Source: Lysobacter sp. (lineage in GTDB: Bacteria; Pseudomonadota; Gammaproteobacteria; Xanthomonadales; Xanthomonadaceae). From it: a stretch of DNA of 64,000 bases. The stretch lies in contig JAHCAU010000009.1 of assembly GCA_019634715.1 (NCBI GenBank), positions 124,001 to 188,000 of the forward strand, in the 5' to 3' direction. The translations under genes were made by a program, and so were the position numbers. Positions 55,030 to 64,000 of this stretch are shown here, one piece after another (position 1 is the first letter of the stretch; each line of letters starts with the position of its first letter). The notes under the pieces were generated by a model. It did not search any database. It was not told the DNA's origin and saw only the letters and a program-made list of their open reading frames with translations.

Positions 55030-58000
55030 TCAATGCGCCATGGCGCGCGCTTCTTCCGGGCGGACGCGGAACCACGCGGCGTAGAGCGCGGGCAGGAACA
55101 GCAGGGTCAGCGCTGTGGCGACGATCAGGCCACCCATGATCGCGACGGCCATCGGGCCGAAGAAGGCGCTGCGCGAGAGCGGGATCATCGCGAGGATGGC
55201 CGCGAGGGCGGTGAGCACGATCGGACGGAAGCGGCGCACGGTGGATTCGACGATGGCGGTCCAGCGGTCGTGGCCGCTGGCGATGTCCTGCTCGATCTGG
55301 TCGATCAGGATGATCGAGTTGCGCATGATCATGCCCGACAGCGCGATCACGCCCAGCATGGCGACGAAACCGAACGGCACGCGGAAGACGAGCAGGAACA
55401 GGACGACGCCGATCAGGCCCAGCGGCGCGGTCGACAGCACCAGCAGCACGCGCGGCAGGCTGCGCAGTTGCAGCATCAGCAAGGTCACCACCACCAGCAG
55501 GAACAGCGGCATGCCGGCCTTGATCGAATTCTGTCCGCGCGCGGAATCCTCGACGGTGCCGCCGACGGTGAGCAGGTAGCCTTCGGGCAGCGATGCGCGG
55601 ATCTCGTCTAGCTGCGGATCGATCCGGGCGATGACGGTCGGCGGCGTCAGTTCCGTCGCGATGTCGGCGCGCACCGTGACCGTGGGCAGCCGGTTGCGAT
55701 GCCAGACGACGCCTTCCTCGAACACCGACTCCAGCGACGCGACCTGCATCACCGGCACGGTCTTGCCGCTGGCCGTGGGCACGGCGAGGCTGCCGAGCAG
55801 GTCGAGGCGCACGCGCTCGTCCTCGGGACCGCGCAGCAGGATCTCGATCAGTTCGTTGTCTTCGCGATAGGTGCTCACCGGCAGGCCGGACAGCGCGCTC
55901 GACAGGAAGCTCGCCAGATGCTGGGTCGACACGCCCAGGGCGCGAGCGCGCTCCTGGTCGACGACCAGCCGCACGACCTTGCTGGGTTCGTCCCAATCGA
56001 CGTTGACGTTGATGACGTCCGGATTGGCGCGCACCTTCTCCATCACCTGGTAGGCCAGCTCGCGCACCCGTTCGATATGCTCGCCGGACACGCGGTACTG
56101 CACCGGATATCCGACCGGCGGCCCGTTTTCGAGACGCGTGACGCGCAACTGCAGCTCCGGAAAACGCATGCGCACGTCGTGCATCAGCCAGGCGCGCAGG
56201 GCTTCGCGCGCTTCGATGTCGCGGCTGCGCACCACGAACTGGGTGAAATGCTTCTGCGGCAGTTGCTGGTCCAGCGGCAGGTAGAAGCGCGGCGAGCCGG
56301 TGCCGACGTAGGCGACGTAGTTCTCGACCTCCTCGCGCTTGGCGAGCATCGTCTCGAACCGTTTCGCGGCGGCATCGGTCGCCTTCAGCGAGCTGCCTTC
56401 GGCCAGTTCGAGGTCGACCATGAGTTCGAGCCGCGTCGACTCCGGGAAGAACTGCTGCGGCACGAAGCGGAACAGCGCGACCGCCACCACGAACGCGGCG
56501 ACCGTCGCGACGATCACCAGCCAGCGGCGCTGGATGCACCAGCGCACCAGTCCACGGAAACGCCGGTAGAAACCGCTGCGATACGGGTCGTGTGCCGCAT
56601 CGTGGCCATGCCCGCCTGCGGGCGGTGGCGCGAGCACACCCGCGTACTGCGGCCAGCGGTCGGCCAGGCGCTCGCGGAATGCGCGCAGGCGGGCTTCGAG
56701 CGAACCCGGTTTCGGCAGCGCGTTCGGCTCGGGCAGCATCTTGTCGCCGAGGTAGGGAATGAACAGCACCGCCGCGATCCACGACACGATCAGCGCGATG
56801 GTCACCACCTGGAATAGAGATCGCGTGTATTCGCCGGTGCTCGATGCCGCGGTCGCGATCGGCAGGAAGCCGGCGGCGGTGACCAGGGTGCCGGTGAGCA
56901 TCGGGAACGCGGTGCTTTCGTAGGCGAACGCGGCGGCGCGCAGCCGCGAGTAGCCCTGCTCCATCTTGATCGCCATCATCTCGACCGCGATGATCGCGTC
57001 GTCCACCAGCAGGCCCAGCGCCAGCACAAGCGCGCCGAGCGAGATCTTGTGCAGGCCGATGCCGAAGTAGTGCATGACGGCGAAGGTCATCGCCAGCACC
57101 AGCGGGATGCTCACCGCGACCACCAGGCCGGTGCGCAGGCCGAGCGAGAAGAAGCTGACCAGCAGCACGATGATCACCGCCTCGGCGAGCACGCGCACGA
57201 ATTCGCCGACCGAATCGCGTACCGCCGCGGGCTGGTCGGCCACGCGGTGCAGTTCGAGACCGAGCGGCAGGGTCTTTTCCAGGCGCGCTGTTTCCGCATC
57301 CAGCGCCTGGCCGAGCTTGAGGATGTCGCCACCGGGTTTCATCGACACCGCGATGCCGATCGCCTCCTCGCCCATGAAACGCATGCGCGGCGCGGCGGGA
57401 TCGGCGAAGCCGCGCTCGATCGTGGCGATGTCGCCCAGGCGCACTGTCCGGTCCCCGGCACGGATCGGGAACGCACGGATGTCCTCGACCGACTTGAAGG
57501 CGCCGGTCACGCGCAACTGGATGCGGTCGGTCGCGGTCTCGAAGAAGCCGGCGGGCGTCACCGCGTTCTGTTCGGCCAGCGCCTGCTGCACGGCGGACAG
57601 CGGGATGCCCAGCGTGGCCAGCTTGGTGTTCGACAATTCGATCCAGATCTTCTCGTCCTGCAGCCCGACCAGTTCGATCTTGGCCACGTCGGGCACGCGC
57701 TGCAGCTGCAACTCGATGCGCTCGGCGTAGTCCTTCTTGAGCGCGTAGTCGAATCCCTTGCCGGTCAGCGCGTAGATGTTGCCGAAGGTATCGCCGAACT
57801 CGTCGTTGAAGAACGGCCCGACCGTGCCCTGCGGCAGGGTGTGGCGCATGTCGCCGATCTTCTTGCGCACCTGGTACCACAGCGCCGGCAGTTCGGCGCT
57901 CTTCATCGAATCGCGTGCGACGAAGATCACCTGCGATTCGCCGGGACGCGAATACGAGGTGATGCGCTCGTAGCTGCCGGTCTCCATCAGCTTCTTCTCG

Positions 58001-58215
58001 ACGCGGTCGGTGACCTCGCGCGCGACGTCCTCGGCGGTCGCGCCAGGCCACGCCGTGCGCACCACCATGGCCTTGAAGGTGAAGGGCGGATCCTCGGACT
58101 GGCCGAGGCTGCGGTACGACCACACGCCGATCAGCGCGAGCACCAGCATCATGTAGAGCACCAGCGAGCGGTTCGCCAGCGCCCATTCGGACAGGTTGAA
58201 GCGGCGCATGGTCAC
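55030..58215 (-). CDS. RND efflux pump inner-membrane subunit
   Basis: 1061 residues, the usual size of AcrB-type proton antiporters. SEDPPFTFKAMVVRTAWPGA near the start is typical of the TriC/YegN-like branch. The TM4 acidic pair needed for proton coupling is present (LGLLVDDAIIAVEMMAIKME). Conserved VLMLQLRSLPRVLLVLSTAP and GMIMRNSIILIDQIEQDIAS mark the later TM region. Substrates unknown. Its start overlaps the stop of the adaptor gene by four bases (ATGA). No outer-membrane channel is in the operon; the tolC gene 3 kb away could serve. Confidence 0.93.
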   Translation of the reverse strand: MTMRRFNLSEWALANRSLVLYMMLVLALIGVWSYRSLGQSEDPPFTFKAMVVRTAWPGATAEDVAREVTDRVEKKLMETGSYERITSYSRPGESQVIFVARDSMKSAELPALWYQVRKKIGDMRHTLPQGTVGPFFNDEFGDTFGNIYALTGKGFDYALKKDYAERIELQLQRVPDVAKIELVGLQDEKIWIELSNTKLATLGIPLSAVQQALAEQNAVTPAGFFETATDRIQLRVTGAFKSVEDIRAFPIRAGDRTVRLGDIATIERGFADPAAPRMRFMGEEAIGIAVSMKPGGDILKLGQALDAETARLEKTLPLGLELHRVADQPAAVRDSVGEFVRVLAEAVIIVLLVSFFSLGLRTGLVVAVSIPLVLAMTFAVMHYFGIGLHKISLGALVLALGLLVDDAIIAVEMMAIKMEQGYSRLRAAAFAYESTAFPMLTGTLVTAAGFLPIATAASSTGEYTRSLFQVVTIALIVSWIAAVLFIPYLGDKMLPEPNALPKPGSLEARLRAFRERLADRWPQYAGVLAPPPAGGHGHDAAHDPYRSGFYRRFRGLVRWCIQRRWLVIVATVAAFVVAVALFRFVPQQFFPESTRLELMVDLELAEGSSLKATDAAAKRFETMLAKREEVENYVAYVGTGSPRFYLPLDQQLPQKHFTQFVVRSRDIEAREALRAWLMHDVRMRFPELQLRVTRLENGPPVGYPVQYRVSGEHIERVRELAYQVMEKVRANPDVINVNVDWDEPSKVVRLVVDQERARALGVSTQHLASFLSSALSGLPVSTYREDNELIEILLRGPEDERVRLDLLGSLAVPTASGKTVPVMQVASLESVFEEGVVWHRNRLPTVTVRADIATELTPPTVIARIDPQLDEIRASLPEGYLLTVGGTVEDSARGQNSIKAGMPLFLLVVVTLLMLQLRSLPRVLLVLSTAPLGLIGVVLFLLVFRVPFGFVAMLGVIALSGMIMRNSIILIDQIEQDIASGHDRWTAIVESTVRRFRPIVLTALAAILAMIPLSRSAFFGPMAVAIMGGLIVATALTLLFLPALYAAWFRVRPEEARAMAH

Positions 58216-59354
58216 TTCGCCTGCACGGGTGCGGCCGGGGCGCGATCGTCGCCGACGGGACGATTGCTGCGGTCGACCGGCTGCACCTGCACGCCGTCAT
58301 GCAGCAGATGGCCGCCGGCCAGCACCACCCAGTCGTCCGGCTTCAGCCCGGAACGCACGTCGACGCCATCCTCGGTGTAGGGACCGACGGCGACCGGCGC
58401 GCGCCGCGCCTTGCGGGTCGCGGGATCGACCACCCACACCGCGGTGCGGCCCTGGGCGTCGCGCTGCAGGGCGGACAGGGGCAGGCGCAGGCCCGCAGCG
58501 GCGGAGCCCGGGATGTAGACGCGGGCGCTCTGGCCCAGGTCCACGGCGCGGCCGGCATCGCCGTCGAGGCTGACGCGGGCGGCGTAGGTGCGTGCCTGCG
58601 GGTCGGCGGCCGGTGCGATCTCGCGGATCCGGCCCGGCAGGCGCTCGCCGCCGGCGCTCCACGGTTCGATCACGACCGGCTGGCCGACACGGAACTCGCG
58701 GATGCGCGACTCGGGCAGGGCGAAGGCGACCTCGCGACCGCTGTCGGCGGCCAGCGCGAACGCCGGCTGGCCGGCGGCGACCACCTGCCCTGCCTCGATC
58801 TGGCGGCTGGCGATCACGCCATCCTGCGGCGCGCGCAACTGGCCGTAGCCGGCCTGGTTCCGGGCCAGGTCCAGCTGCGCACGGGCGGCACGGGCCTGGC
58901 CCTCGGCCGCGCGCAGGGCCGCGGTCTGCTGGTCCAGCGCCGAGCGGCTGACGAGACGGTCGCCGGCCAGCGCCGCGACGCGGGCATGATCGGCCCGCGC
59001 CCGGGCGAGCTGCGCCTCGGCGGCCGTGGCCTGGGCCTGCAGCGATTCGGCCTGCAGGCGGAGGTCGCCCGGATCGAGCTCGGCGACGATGTCGCCGGCA
59101 CGGACCCGGTCGCCGACATCGACCCGTCGGCGCAGGACCTTGCCGCCGACCCGAAACGACAGCGTGGTTTCCTCGCGGGCACGCACTTCGCCGGCGAACG
59201 CGTTCAGCGCCGGGCGCACGGGTCCACCCGCCTCGACGGCACGCGCCACCAGGACAGGGCGCGCGGCCGGCGCCCGGTCGGTGCCATTGCCGCACGCCGC
59301 GAGCGCCGCCACCATCCCCATCCACGCGAACCCACGCCACCCTCGCGCCGCCAT
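58212..59354 (-). CDS. RND efflux membrane-fusion (adaptor) protein
   Basis: 380 residues with a lipoprotein-like signal (MVAALAACGNGTD, lipobox LAAC). Lipoyl halves flank a coiled coil: RAREETTLSFRVGGKVLRRR, then QAQATAAEAQLARARADHAR, then RAPQDGVIASRQIEAGQVVA; the beta-barrel and membrane-proximal parts follow (VYIPGSAAAGLRLPLSALQR). It joins the RND pump to an outer-membrane channel. First gene of the operon. Confidence 0.93.
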   Translation of the reverse strand: MAARGWRGFAWMGMVAALAACGNGTDRAPAARPVLVARAVEAGGPVRPALNAFAGEVRAREETTLSFRVGGKVLRRRVDVGDRVRAGDIVAELDPGDLRLQAESLQAQATAAEAQLARARADHARVAALAGDRLVSRSALDQQTAALRAAEGQARAARAQLDLARNQAGYGQLRAPQDGVIASRQIEAGQVVAAGQPAFALAADSGREVAFALPESRIREFRVGQPVVIEPWSAGGERLPGRIREIAPAADPQARTYAARVSLDGDAGRAVDLGQSARVYIPGSAAAGLRLPLSALQRDAQGRTAVWVVDPATRKARRAPVAVGPYTEDGVDVRSGLKPDDWVVLAGGHLLHDGVQVQPVDRSNRPVGDDRAPAAPVQAK

Positions 59355-59389
59355 GCCTGCCTCGTTTGCCCTGACTCGGGATTAATGAA

Positions 59390-59437
59390 CCGGCCGGTAT
59401 CGTATAAATATCAAACCAATTAGTCTAGTATTTCCGG
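59390..59437 (-). promoter_or_regulatory. Promoter/operator between efflux operon and TetR gene
   Basis: On the minus strand TAGACT-17 bp-TACGAT forms a sigma-70-like promoter for the adaptor gene. Inside the spacer lies the near-palindrome ACCAATTAGT (59415-59424), 8 of 10 positions symmetric. The TetR gene starts at 59438. A TetR-type repressor would be expected to bind here. Inference from position and symmetry. Confidence 0.5.
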
Positions 59438-60127
59438 ATGGACGTCATTCCTCCCTCTTCCCCACCCCCCGACGCTGGCCGCAACGCAGGCCCGGGCCGC
59501 CCCAAGGACCTGGGCAAGCGTGCCGCCATCCTCGACGCGGCCAAGCGCCTGTTCACCACCCACGGCTTCGACGGGGTGAGCATGGACCAGATCGCCACCG
59601 AGGCCGGGGTCTCCAAGCTCACCGTCTACAGCCACTTCGGCGACAAGGAATCGCTGTTCGGCGCCGCGATCCGCGCCAAGTGCGAGGAACAGCTGCCTGC
59701 GGAGCTGTTCCTGGTCGGCGGCCTCGAAGGCAATCTCCGCGAGCAGCTCACCGCGATCGCGCGCGCCTTCTTCACCCTGGTGACCAGCGAGGAAGCGGTC
59801 GCCATCCATCGCATGATGATGATGCCCGGCACCGGCGACGCGCACGTGCGCGAACTCTTCTGGCAGGCCGGGCCGCAGCGGGTGAAGGAAGGTTTCGCCG
59901 TCTTCCTCCGCGACGAGGTGGCGCATGGCGCCCTCGACATCCCCGACATCGAACGCGCGGCCTCGCAGTTCTTCTGCCTGATCAAGGGCGAGGTGCACAT
60001 GCAGCTGATGTGCGGACTGTGCTGCACGCCCGCTCCCGAGGCGGTCGAGGTCCATGTGCAGGCGACCGTCGACCTGTTCCTGCGCGCCTATGGCAGCCCC
60101 CGGCCTGCGGGCGGTGCAGGCGCATGA
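59438..60127 (+). CDS. TetR/AcrR family regulator of the RND operon
   Basis: 229 residues. After a Pro-rich N-terminus comes the TetR DNA-binding domain (KRAAILDAAKRLFTTHGFDG, VSMDQIATEAGVSKLTVYSHFGDKESLF), then a TetR_C-like ligand domain (AIARAFFTLVTSEEAVAIHR). Divergent from the efflux genes with 83 bp between start codons, which is the standard layout of a local repressor. Confidence 0.93.
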   Translation: MDVIPPSSPPPDAGRNAGPGRPKDLGKRAAILDAAKRLFTTHGFDGVSMDQIATEAGVSKLTVYSHFGDKESLFGAAIRAKCEEQLPAELFLVGGLEGNLREQLTAIARAFFTLVTSEEAVAIHRMMMMPGTGDAHVRELFWQAGPQRVKEGFAVFLRDEVAHGALDIPDIERAASQFFCLIKGEVHMQLMCGLCCTPAPEAVEVHVQATVDLFLRAYGSPRPAGGAGA

Positions 60128-60326
60128 ACGCCGTCGCGCCATGCCCGCGCCGCCCCCGGCGCTGCCCGTCCGCGGGACCGCCCGCCCGGTGACGCCAGTA
60201 CCGATGACTTCCGGCACTCAGGCCGGACGGGGCGATCCGGCGATGCTGGACACCGCAGCGCGCGCCCCGTCCCGGTAAACTTTCCGCCCCGAGAAACGTT
60301 CCCAACCCGCGCAAGCGCTGCCCGAG

Positions 60327-60995
60327 ATGCCCCAGATGACGATCGATTACGCCAAAGCCCGCGAAACCATGGTCGAACAGCAGGTTCGCCCGTGGGACGT
60401 GTTCCAGCCCCGCATCCTGGAAACCATCGCCCGGCTGCCGCGCGAGCGTTTCGTCGCCGAGGCCCACAGGGCGCTGGCCTATGCCGACGTGGCCCTGCCG
60501 ATCGGCCATGGCGAATCGATGATGAAACCTGTGCTGGAAGGCCGCACGCTGCAGGCGCTGTCGCTGGCTGCCGGCGAGGACGTGCTGGAGGTCGGCACCG
60601 GCAGCGGTTACCTCTCTGCCTGCCTGGGCGCGCTGGCGCGCGACGTGGTCAGCCTGGAGATCCACGCCGACCTGGCCGAGGCCGCGCGTGCGCGCCTGCA
60701 GGCCGAAGGCATCGGCAACGTCCGCATCGAAACCGCCGACGTCTTCGCCTGGGACAGCGATCGCAGGTTCGACGCGATCTGCGTCGGCGGCGCCGTCGCC
60801 ACCGGCGCGGCGGCACTGCTGAAATGGCTGCGTCCCGGCGGACGCCTGTTCGTCGTGCACGGTCACGCACCGGCGATGGAAGCGGCCCTGCTGCGCCACG
60901 CCGACAATGCCGCCGGCCACAGCGTCGAATCCCTGTTCGAAACCGAATTGCCGTACCTGACCGGTGCGGCGCCCTCTCCGCATTTCACTCTGTAA
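60327..60995 (+). CDS. pcm: Protein-L-isoaspartate O-methyltransferase family protein
   Basis: 222 residues. MVEQQVRPWDVFQPRILETI and RFVAEAHRALAYADVALPIG are PCMT-family marks, and the SAM-binding loop is VLEVGTGSGYLSACLGAL. The classical enzyme repairs isoaspartate in damaged proteins; this sequence belongs to the shorter proteobacterial branch next to tolC, whose substrate is less certain. The first Met (MPQMTIDYAKARETM) or the fourth codon could be the start. Only 49 bp separate its stop from the tolC start. Confidence 0.85.
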   Translation: MPQMTIDYAKARETMVEQQVRPWDVFQPRILETIARLPRERFVAEAHRALAYADVALPIGHGESMMKPVLEGRTLQALSLAAGEDVLEVGTGSGYLSACLGALARDVVSLEIHADLAEAARARLQAEGIGNVRIETADVFAWDSDRRFDAICVGGAVATGAAALLKWLRPGGRLFVVHGHAPAMEAALLRHADNAAGHSVESLFETELPYLTGAAPSPHFTL

Positions 60996-61044
60996 GCCGG
61001 TCCCGCCCCCACAGCGCCTGGATCGAACAATCCAAAGGATGCCC

Positions 61045-62394
61045 ATGACCCGCCGCCCCCTCGCCCTCGCTCTCGCCCTGATCGCACTCCCGCTCGGCGC
61101 GCGCGCGGAAGACCTGCTGCAGACCTATGAACTGGCCCGCAACAGCGACCCGCAGTTCGCTGCCGCCGAAGCCAGCCGCCTGGCCACGCGCGAAGGCGCG
61201 GTGCAGACGCGCGCGGCGTTCCTGCCGCAGGTCGGCGGATCGGTCGGCGCGAACTACAGCGATACGACCTCGAAGCTCAACAACGGCTTCAAGGTGTCCG
61301 ATGGCAGCGGCAGCCGCAGCTACGGCCTGTCGGTCGATCAGACGCTGCTCGACTTCGGCACCATCAACCGCCACCGTTCCCAACTGGCGCTGGCCGAAGC
61401 CGCGGACTTCCAGCTCGAAGCCGCTGGCGACTCGCTGATCACGCGTACCTCCGCGGCATATTTCAACGTGCTGATCGCGATGGAAACGCTGGCTGCGGCC
61501 GAAGCGCAGGAAACCGCGCTGAAGAAACAGTTCGACTTCGCCGACAAGCGCCTGGAAGTCGGCCTGGCGCCGATCACCGACGTGCACGAGGCACGCGCCC
61601 AGTACGACCGCGCGCGCGCCAACACCATCGTCACCCGCAACGCGCTGGAAGACGCCTACCGCGCGCTGGAGGAAATCACCGGCCGCGACGTGCGCGCACT
61701 CAAGGCACTGCCGCAGGATTTCCAGCCGCAGCTGCCCTCCTCGCTCGATGTCAACGGCTGGGTGCAGGCCGCCCTCGACAACAATCCGGCACTCAAGGCC
61801 AAGGCCCTGGAAGTGCGTTCGGCCGAGTCCAGCGTCAGCGCCGCGCGCGCCGGCCACCTGCCGAGCATCGGCCTGCGCGCGACCTACGGCAACGGCCGCC
61901 CGTTCGGTGAACCCGAGCTCCCGGGCAGCGCGGCCTATTCCGACACTTCCACCATCGGCCTGAGCATCTCCGTGCCGATCTTCTCCGGTGGCGCCACCCA
62001 GTCCCGCGTGCGCCAGGCGATCGCCCAGCGCGATGCCGCATCCGACCAGCTCGAACAGCAGCGCCGCGCCCTCGTTCGCAACACGCGCAACGCCTACGAG
62101 ACCCTGGTCGCCGGCATCAGCGAGGTCGAAGCACGCAAGGCCGCCGTGTTCTCGGCGCGCAGCGCGTACGACGCCTCGCAGGTCGGCCTGGAAGTGGGCA
62201 CCCGCACCGTGCTGGACGTGCTGAACAACCAGCAGACGCTGTTCAATGCCGAGCGCGAGTATGCGCTGGCGCGCTACAACTTCCTGCAGAACCGCCTGCA
62301 ACTGGAGCAGGCCGCGGGCACGCTGGACGTGGACGACCTGGCCGACGTCAACCGCCTGCTCTCGGTGGATGCGCAGACCCGCAACACGCCCTGA
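61045..62394 (+). CDS. tolC: Outer-membrane channel protein TolC
   Basis: 449 residues with a signal peptide (MTRRPLALALALIALPLGARA). Two outer-membrane efflux protein repeats are visible: LLQTYELARNSDPQFAAAEA with AAYFNVLIAMETLAAAEAQE, and VQAALDNNPALKAKALEVRS with NAYETLVAGISEVEARKAAV; GTRTVLDVLNNQQTLFNAER is the typical end of the second. It forms the trimeric exit duct for RND pumps and type I secretion. The Met at 61045 is spaced better from the AAAGG site than the Met at 61039. Confidence 0.95.
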   Translation: MTRRPLALALALIALPLGARAEDLLQTYELARNSDPQFAAAEASRLATREGAVQTRAAFLPQVGGSVGANYSDTTSKLNNGFKVSDGSGSRSYGLSVDQTLLDFGTINRHRSQLALAEAADFQLEAAGDSLITRTSAAYFNVLIAMETLAAAEAQETALKKQFDFADKRLEVGLAPITDVHEARAQYDRARANTIVTRNALEDAYRALEEITGRDVRALKALPQDFQPQLPSSLDVNGWVQAALDNNPALKAKALEVRSAESSVSAARAGHLPSIGLRATYGNGRPFGEPELPGSAAYSDTSTIGLSISVPIFSGGATQSRVRQAIAQRDAASDQLEQQRRALVRNTRNAYETLVAGISEVEARKAAVFSARSAYDASQVGLEVGTRTVLDVLNNQQTLFNAEREYALARYNFLQNRLQLEQAAGTLDVDDLADVNRLLSVDAQTRNTP

Positions 62395-62416
62395 TCCGCA
62401 CTTCGATCGCAGCAAG

Positions 62417-62453
62417 GAAAGGCCGCATCGTGTCGACGATGCGGCCTTTTTCC
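62417..62453 (+). terminator. Rho-independent terminator of tolC
   Basis: AAAGGCCGCATCG pairs with CGATGCGGCCTTT across TGTCGA and runs into a T-rich tail, about 23 bp past the tolC stop codon. Perfect 13-bp stem. Confidence 0.93.
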
Positions 62454-62476
62454 TGCACGGGTGCCGGCGCGCGGCA

Positions 62477-62725
62477 TCAATCCGAGGAACAGTTCCCGGT
62501 GACCGAACAGTAGCTGACGCCGACCAGCAGCCAGCCGTCCGGAGTACACAGGAAGGTGAGGCTCAGCGTGCCCAGCGCATCGGTCTCCGTCGTCACCGCG
62601 ACCGACCACAGCGAGCCTTCATTGCACACCGGCAGTTCGCCCGATTGCGCCTGCGCCGCTCCGGGGAGCGCGCTCGCGACGGACAGGGCGACGGCCAGGA
62701 TCCCGGCGAGGAAACCGCTCTTCAT
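62477..62725 (-). CDS. Small exported protein with four cysteines
   Basis: 82 residues with signal peptide MKSGFLAGILAVALSVASAL (cleavage near AQA). The mature ~56 residues are LPVCNEGSLWSVAVTTETDA, LSLTFLCTPDGWLLVGVSYC and SVTGNCSSD: a short beta-rich, disulfide-type fold. No family recognised. Start at the ATG at 62723-62725. Confidence 0.65.
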   Translation of the reverse strand: MKSGFLAGILAVALSVASALPGAAQAQSGELPVCNEGSLWSVAVTTETDALGTLSLTFLCTPDGWLLVGVSYCSVTGNCSSD

Positions 62726-63092
62726 GGTACTTCTCCATTGCATGCTTCGTTGGGCCTGATGGCGGAAGCGTCGTCGAGGCCCGGGAGCGGCGAACGCACG
62801 ATGCCTCTCGCATCGCGGGGACGATGCTAGGCAGTCGGCATGGGCGGAAAAATGATCCAAATCAACTTCGACCACGCAGCACGCGCAATCGTTTTGATCG
62901 AAAACACCGGCGGCATAGGCCGCGACGAATGCGCCGCGCATGCGGCCGTCCACCGTCCGCCGTCGACATCGCGACACGCATCCACCATCGCGCGCGTGCG
63001 ACTGCAGAACGCGAAGCGCTCGGCACATGAACGCGAATCGCCGTCTCAGGAACGGCTGGATACTCCGTTCGGAATGCAGCCCGAGCCAGCCT
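62726..63092. other. Gene-free stretch between exported protein and waaA
   Basis: No credible gene, repeat or terminator recognised on either strand. It is AT-richer around 62850-62920 (AAAAATGATCCAAATCAACT), so the promoter of the minus-strand small gene may lie there. Confidence 0.4.
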
Positions 63093-64000
63093 TCAGCGAA
63101 GCGCGAGTCCGGTGGCGCGCAGCGTGCGCCGCAGCGCGCCGCGCCCCTGATCGACCAGTTCGCGCGCGCACGCGCTCATCGCCTTGCGGGCGGCGGGGTC
63201 GGCCAGCAGCGTTTCCAGCGCCATGGCCACGGCGCTGGCGTCGTCCTCGATGAGGACCGCCTTCGCCTGGCGCATCTGCGCGGCGATGTCGGCGAAGTTG
63301 TGCAGGTGCGGGCCGGTGACCACGGCCGTGCCCACCGCTGCGGGTTCGAGCAGGTTGTGGCCACCGATCGGCTGCAGGCTGCCGCCGACGAAGGCCACGT
63401 CGGCGCAGGCGTAGAACAGCACGAGTTCGCCGAGCGTGTCGATCACGAACACCTGGTCTTCGGCGTCGGGCATGAGGGTGAGCGTGCGCGTGGCCACGCG
63501 CAGGCCGGCATCGATCGCCTGCTGGGTCGTGCCGCGGAAGCGCTCGGGATGCCGTGGCGCCCACAGCATCAGCAGGTCCGGCCAGCGCTGGCGCAGGTGA
63601 CGGTCGATGCCGAGCACCGCGGCTTCCTCGTCGGGATGCGTGCTGGCCGCGATCCACACCGGACGCCCGGCCACGCGTCGGCGAAAGTCGGCGGCGAAGC
63701 GTTCGACGTCCGGATCGATGCGCAGGTCGAACTTCAGGTTGCCGCAGACTTCGACCTGGTCGCTGCGCGCGCCGAGACGCACGAAACGTTCGGCATCGGC
63801 CTGCGATTGCGCGGCGACGCGGCGCATCGTGCGCAAGGCGCGCCCGATCAGCGGACGCAGCACGCGATAGCCGCGCAGCGAGCGCTCCGACAGGCGCGCG
63901 TTGACGAGGAAGGTCGGCACGCCGAGGTCGCGGCAGGCGAACAGCAGGTTCGGCCACAGTTCGGTCTCGACGATCAGGCCGACGCTCGGACGGAAATGGC
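63093..64000 (-). CDS. waaA: 3-deoxy-D-manno-octulosonic acid transferase, C-terminal part
   Basis: The gene enters from the right edge; about 302 codons are visible. The segment VGLIVETELWPNLLFACRD, then FLVNARLSERSLRGYRVL, is the N-terminal half signature of WaaA/KdtA, and WIAASTHPDEEAAVLGIDRH, FVGGSLQPIGGHNLLEPAAV and GTAVVTGPHLHNFADIAAQM come from the GT30/GT-B C-terminal half. The enzyme adds Kdo to lipid A precursor at the inner membrane. The first ~100 residues, including the anchor helix, lie outside the window. Confidence 0.95.
   Translation of the reverse strand, partial: HFRPSVGLIVETELWPNLLFACRDLGVPTFLVNARLSERSLRGYRVLRPLIGRALRTMRRVAAQSQADAERFVRLGARSDQVEVCGNLKFDLRIDPDVERFAADFRRRVAGRPVWIAASTHPDEEAAVLGIDRHLRQRWPDLLMLWAPRHPERFRGTTQQAIDAGLRVATRTLTLMPDAEDQVFVIDTLGELVLFYACADVAFVGGSLQPIGGHNLLEPAAVGTAVVTGPHLHNFADIAAQMRQAKAVLIEDDASAVAMALETLLADPAARKAMSACARELVDQGRGALRRTLRATGLALR

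Noticed and set aside
54698..58300. Minus-strand open frame of 1200 codons
   Set aside because: Same strand as the RND pump but another frame; the pump frame carries all family motifs.

Overview
The window looks like a chromosome segment of a high-GC gammaproteobacterium of the Lysobacteraceae/Xanthomonadaceae (Lysobacter, Luteimonas, Stenotrophomonas or Xanthomonas relatives). Reasons: very high third-position GC; the pilM-N-O-P-Q and mrcA layout; two effectors ending in the XVIPCD tail that Xanthomonadales use for their killer type IV secretion system; and REP palindromes starting with GTAG. The genus cannot be fixed from the sequence alone.

Layout. (1) 1-6.8 kb: the start of a DUF2339 membrane protein, then two effector/immunity-lipoprotein pairs of the X-T4SS type, a DUF2007 protein and small envelope proteins. 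(2) 6.87-9.14 kb and 17.5-20.45 kb: two short accessory gene arrays read leftward. Each starts with the same ~265-bp leader, carries unrelated small genes separated by integron attC-like sites, and ends with the same REPIN and 13-bp stem-loop. No integrase is visible. Array 1 encodes DUF4238 and DUF6714 proteins. Array 2 encodes a membrane-anchored receiver-like protein, a DUF4062 protein and an orphan. (3) 9.2-17.5 kb, between the arrays: a translationally coupled pair (membrane P-loop ATPase with a pilin-like outer domain, plus an HTH protein with a decayed P-loop), a membrane protein, a secreted S8 protease, a secreted protein and a 62-residue protein. (4) 20.6-35.7 kb: gap, an OmpW porin behind an FNR-like box, an S1/P1 nuclease, a TauE exporter, a BlaR/BlaI pair with a clear operator, a CoA transferase, four small secreted proteins, a TPR/PAS membrane protein and tkt. 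(5) 35.9-44.6 kb: a dicarboxylate symporter and a six-gene moxR-bat operon whose last five genes overlap by 1-4 nt. (6) 44.7-52.7 kb: pilMNOPQ read leftward and mrcA divergent. (7) 52.9-64 kb: housekeeping and small genes, an RND efflux operon with divergent TetR regulator, pcm-tolC, and the C-terminal part of waaA.

How it works together. Most of the window is stable chromosomal gene content (type IV pilus, peptidoglycan synthesis, glycolysis, efflux, LPS core). The accessory content is concentrated in 0.5-20.5 kb and points to conflict with other bacteria (X-T4SS toxins and immunity lipoproteins) and possibly with phage or invading DNA (STAND-like ATPase pair, DUF4062, receiver-like and DUF4238 cassettes). 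The strongest candidate for something undescribed is the pair of integrase-less cassette arrays with matching ends; second is the pilin-domain ATPase with its HTH pseudo-ATPase partner. No rRNA, tRNA, CRISPR array, transposase or integrase was recognised.
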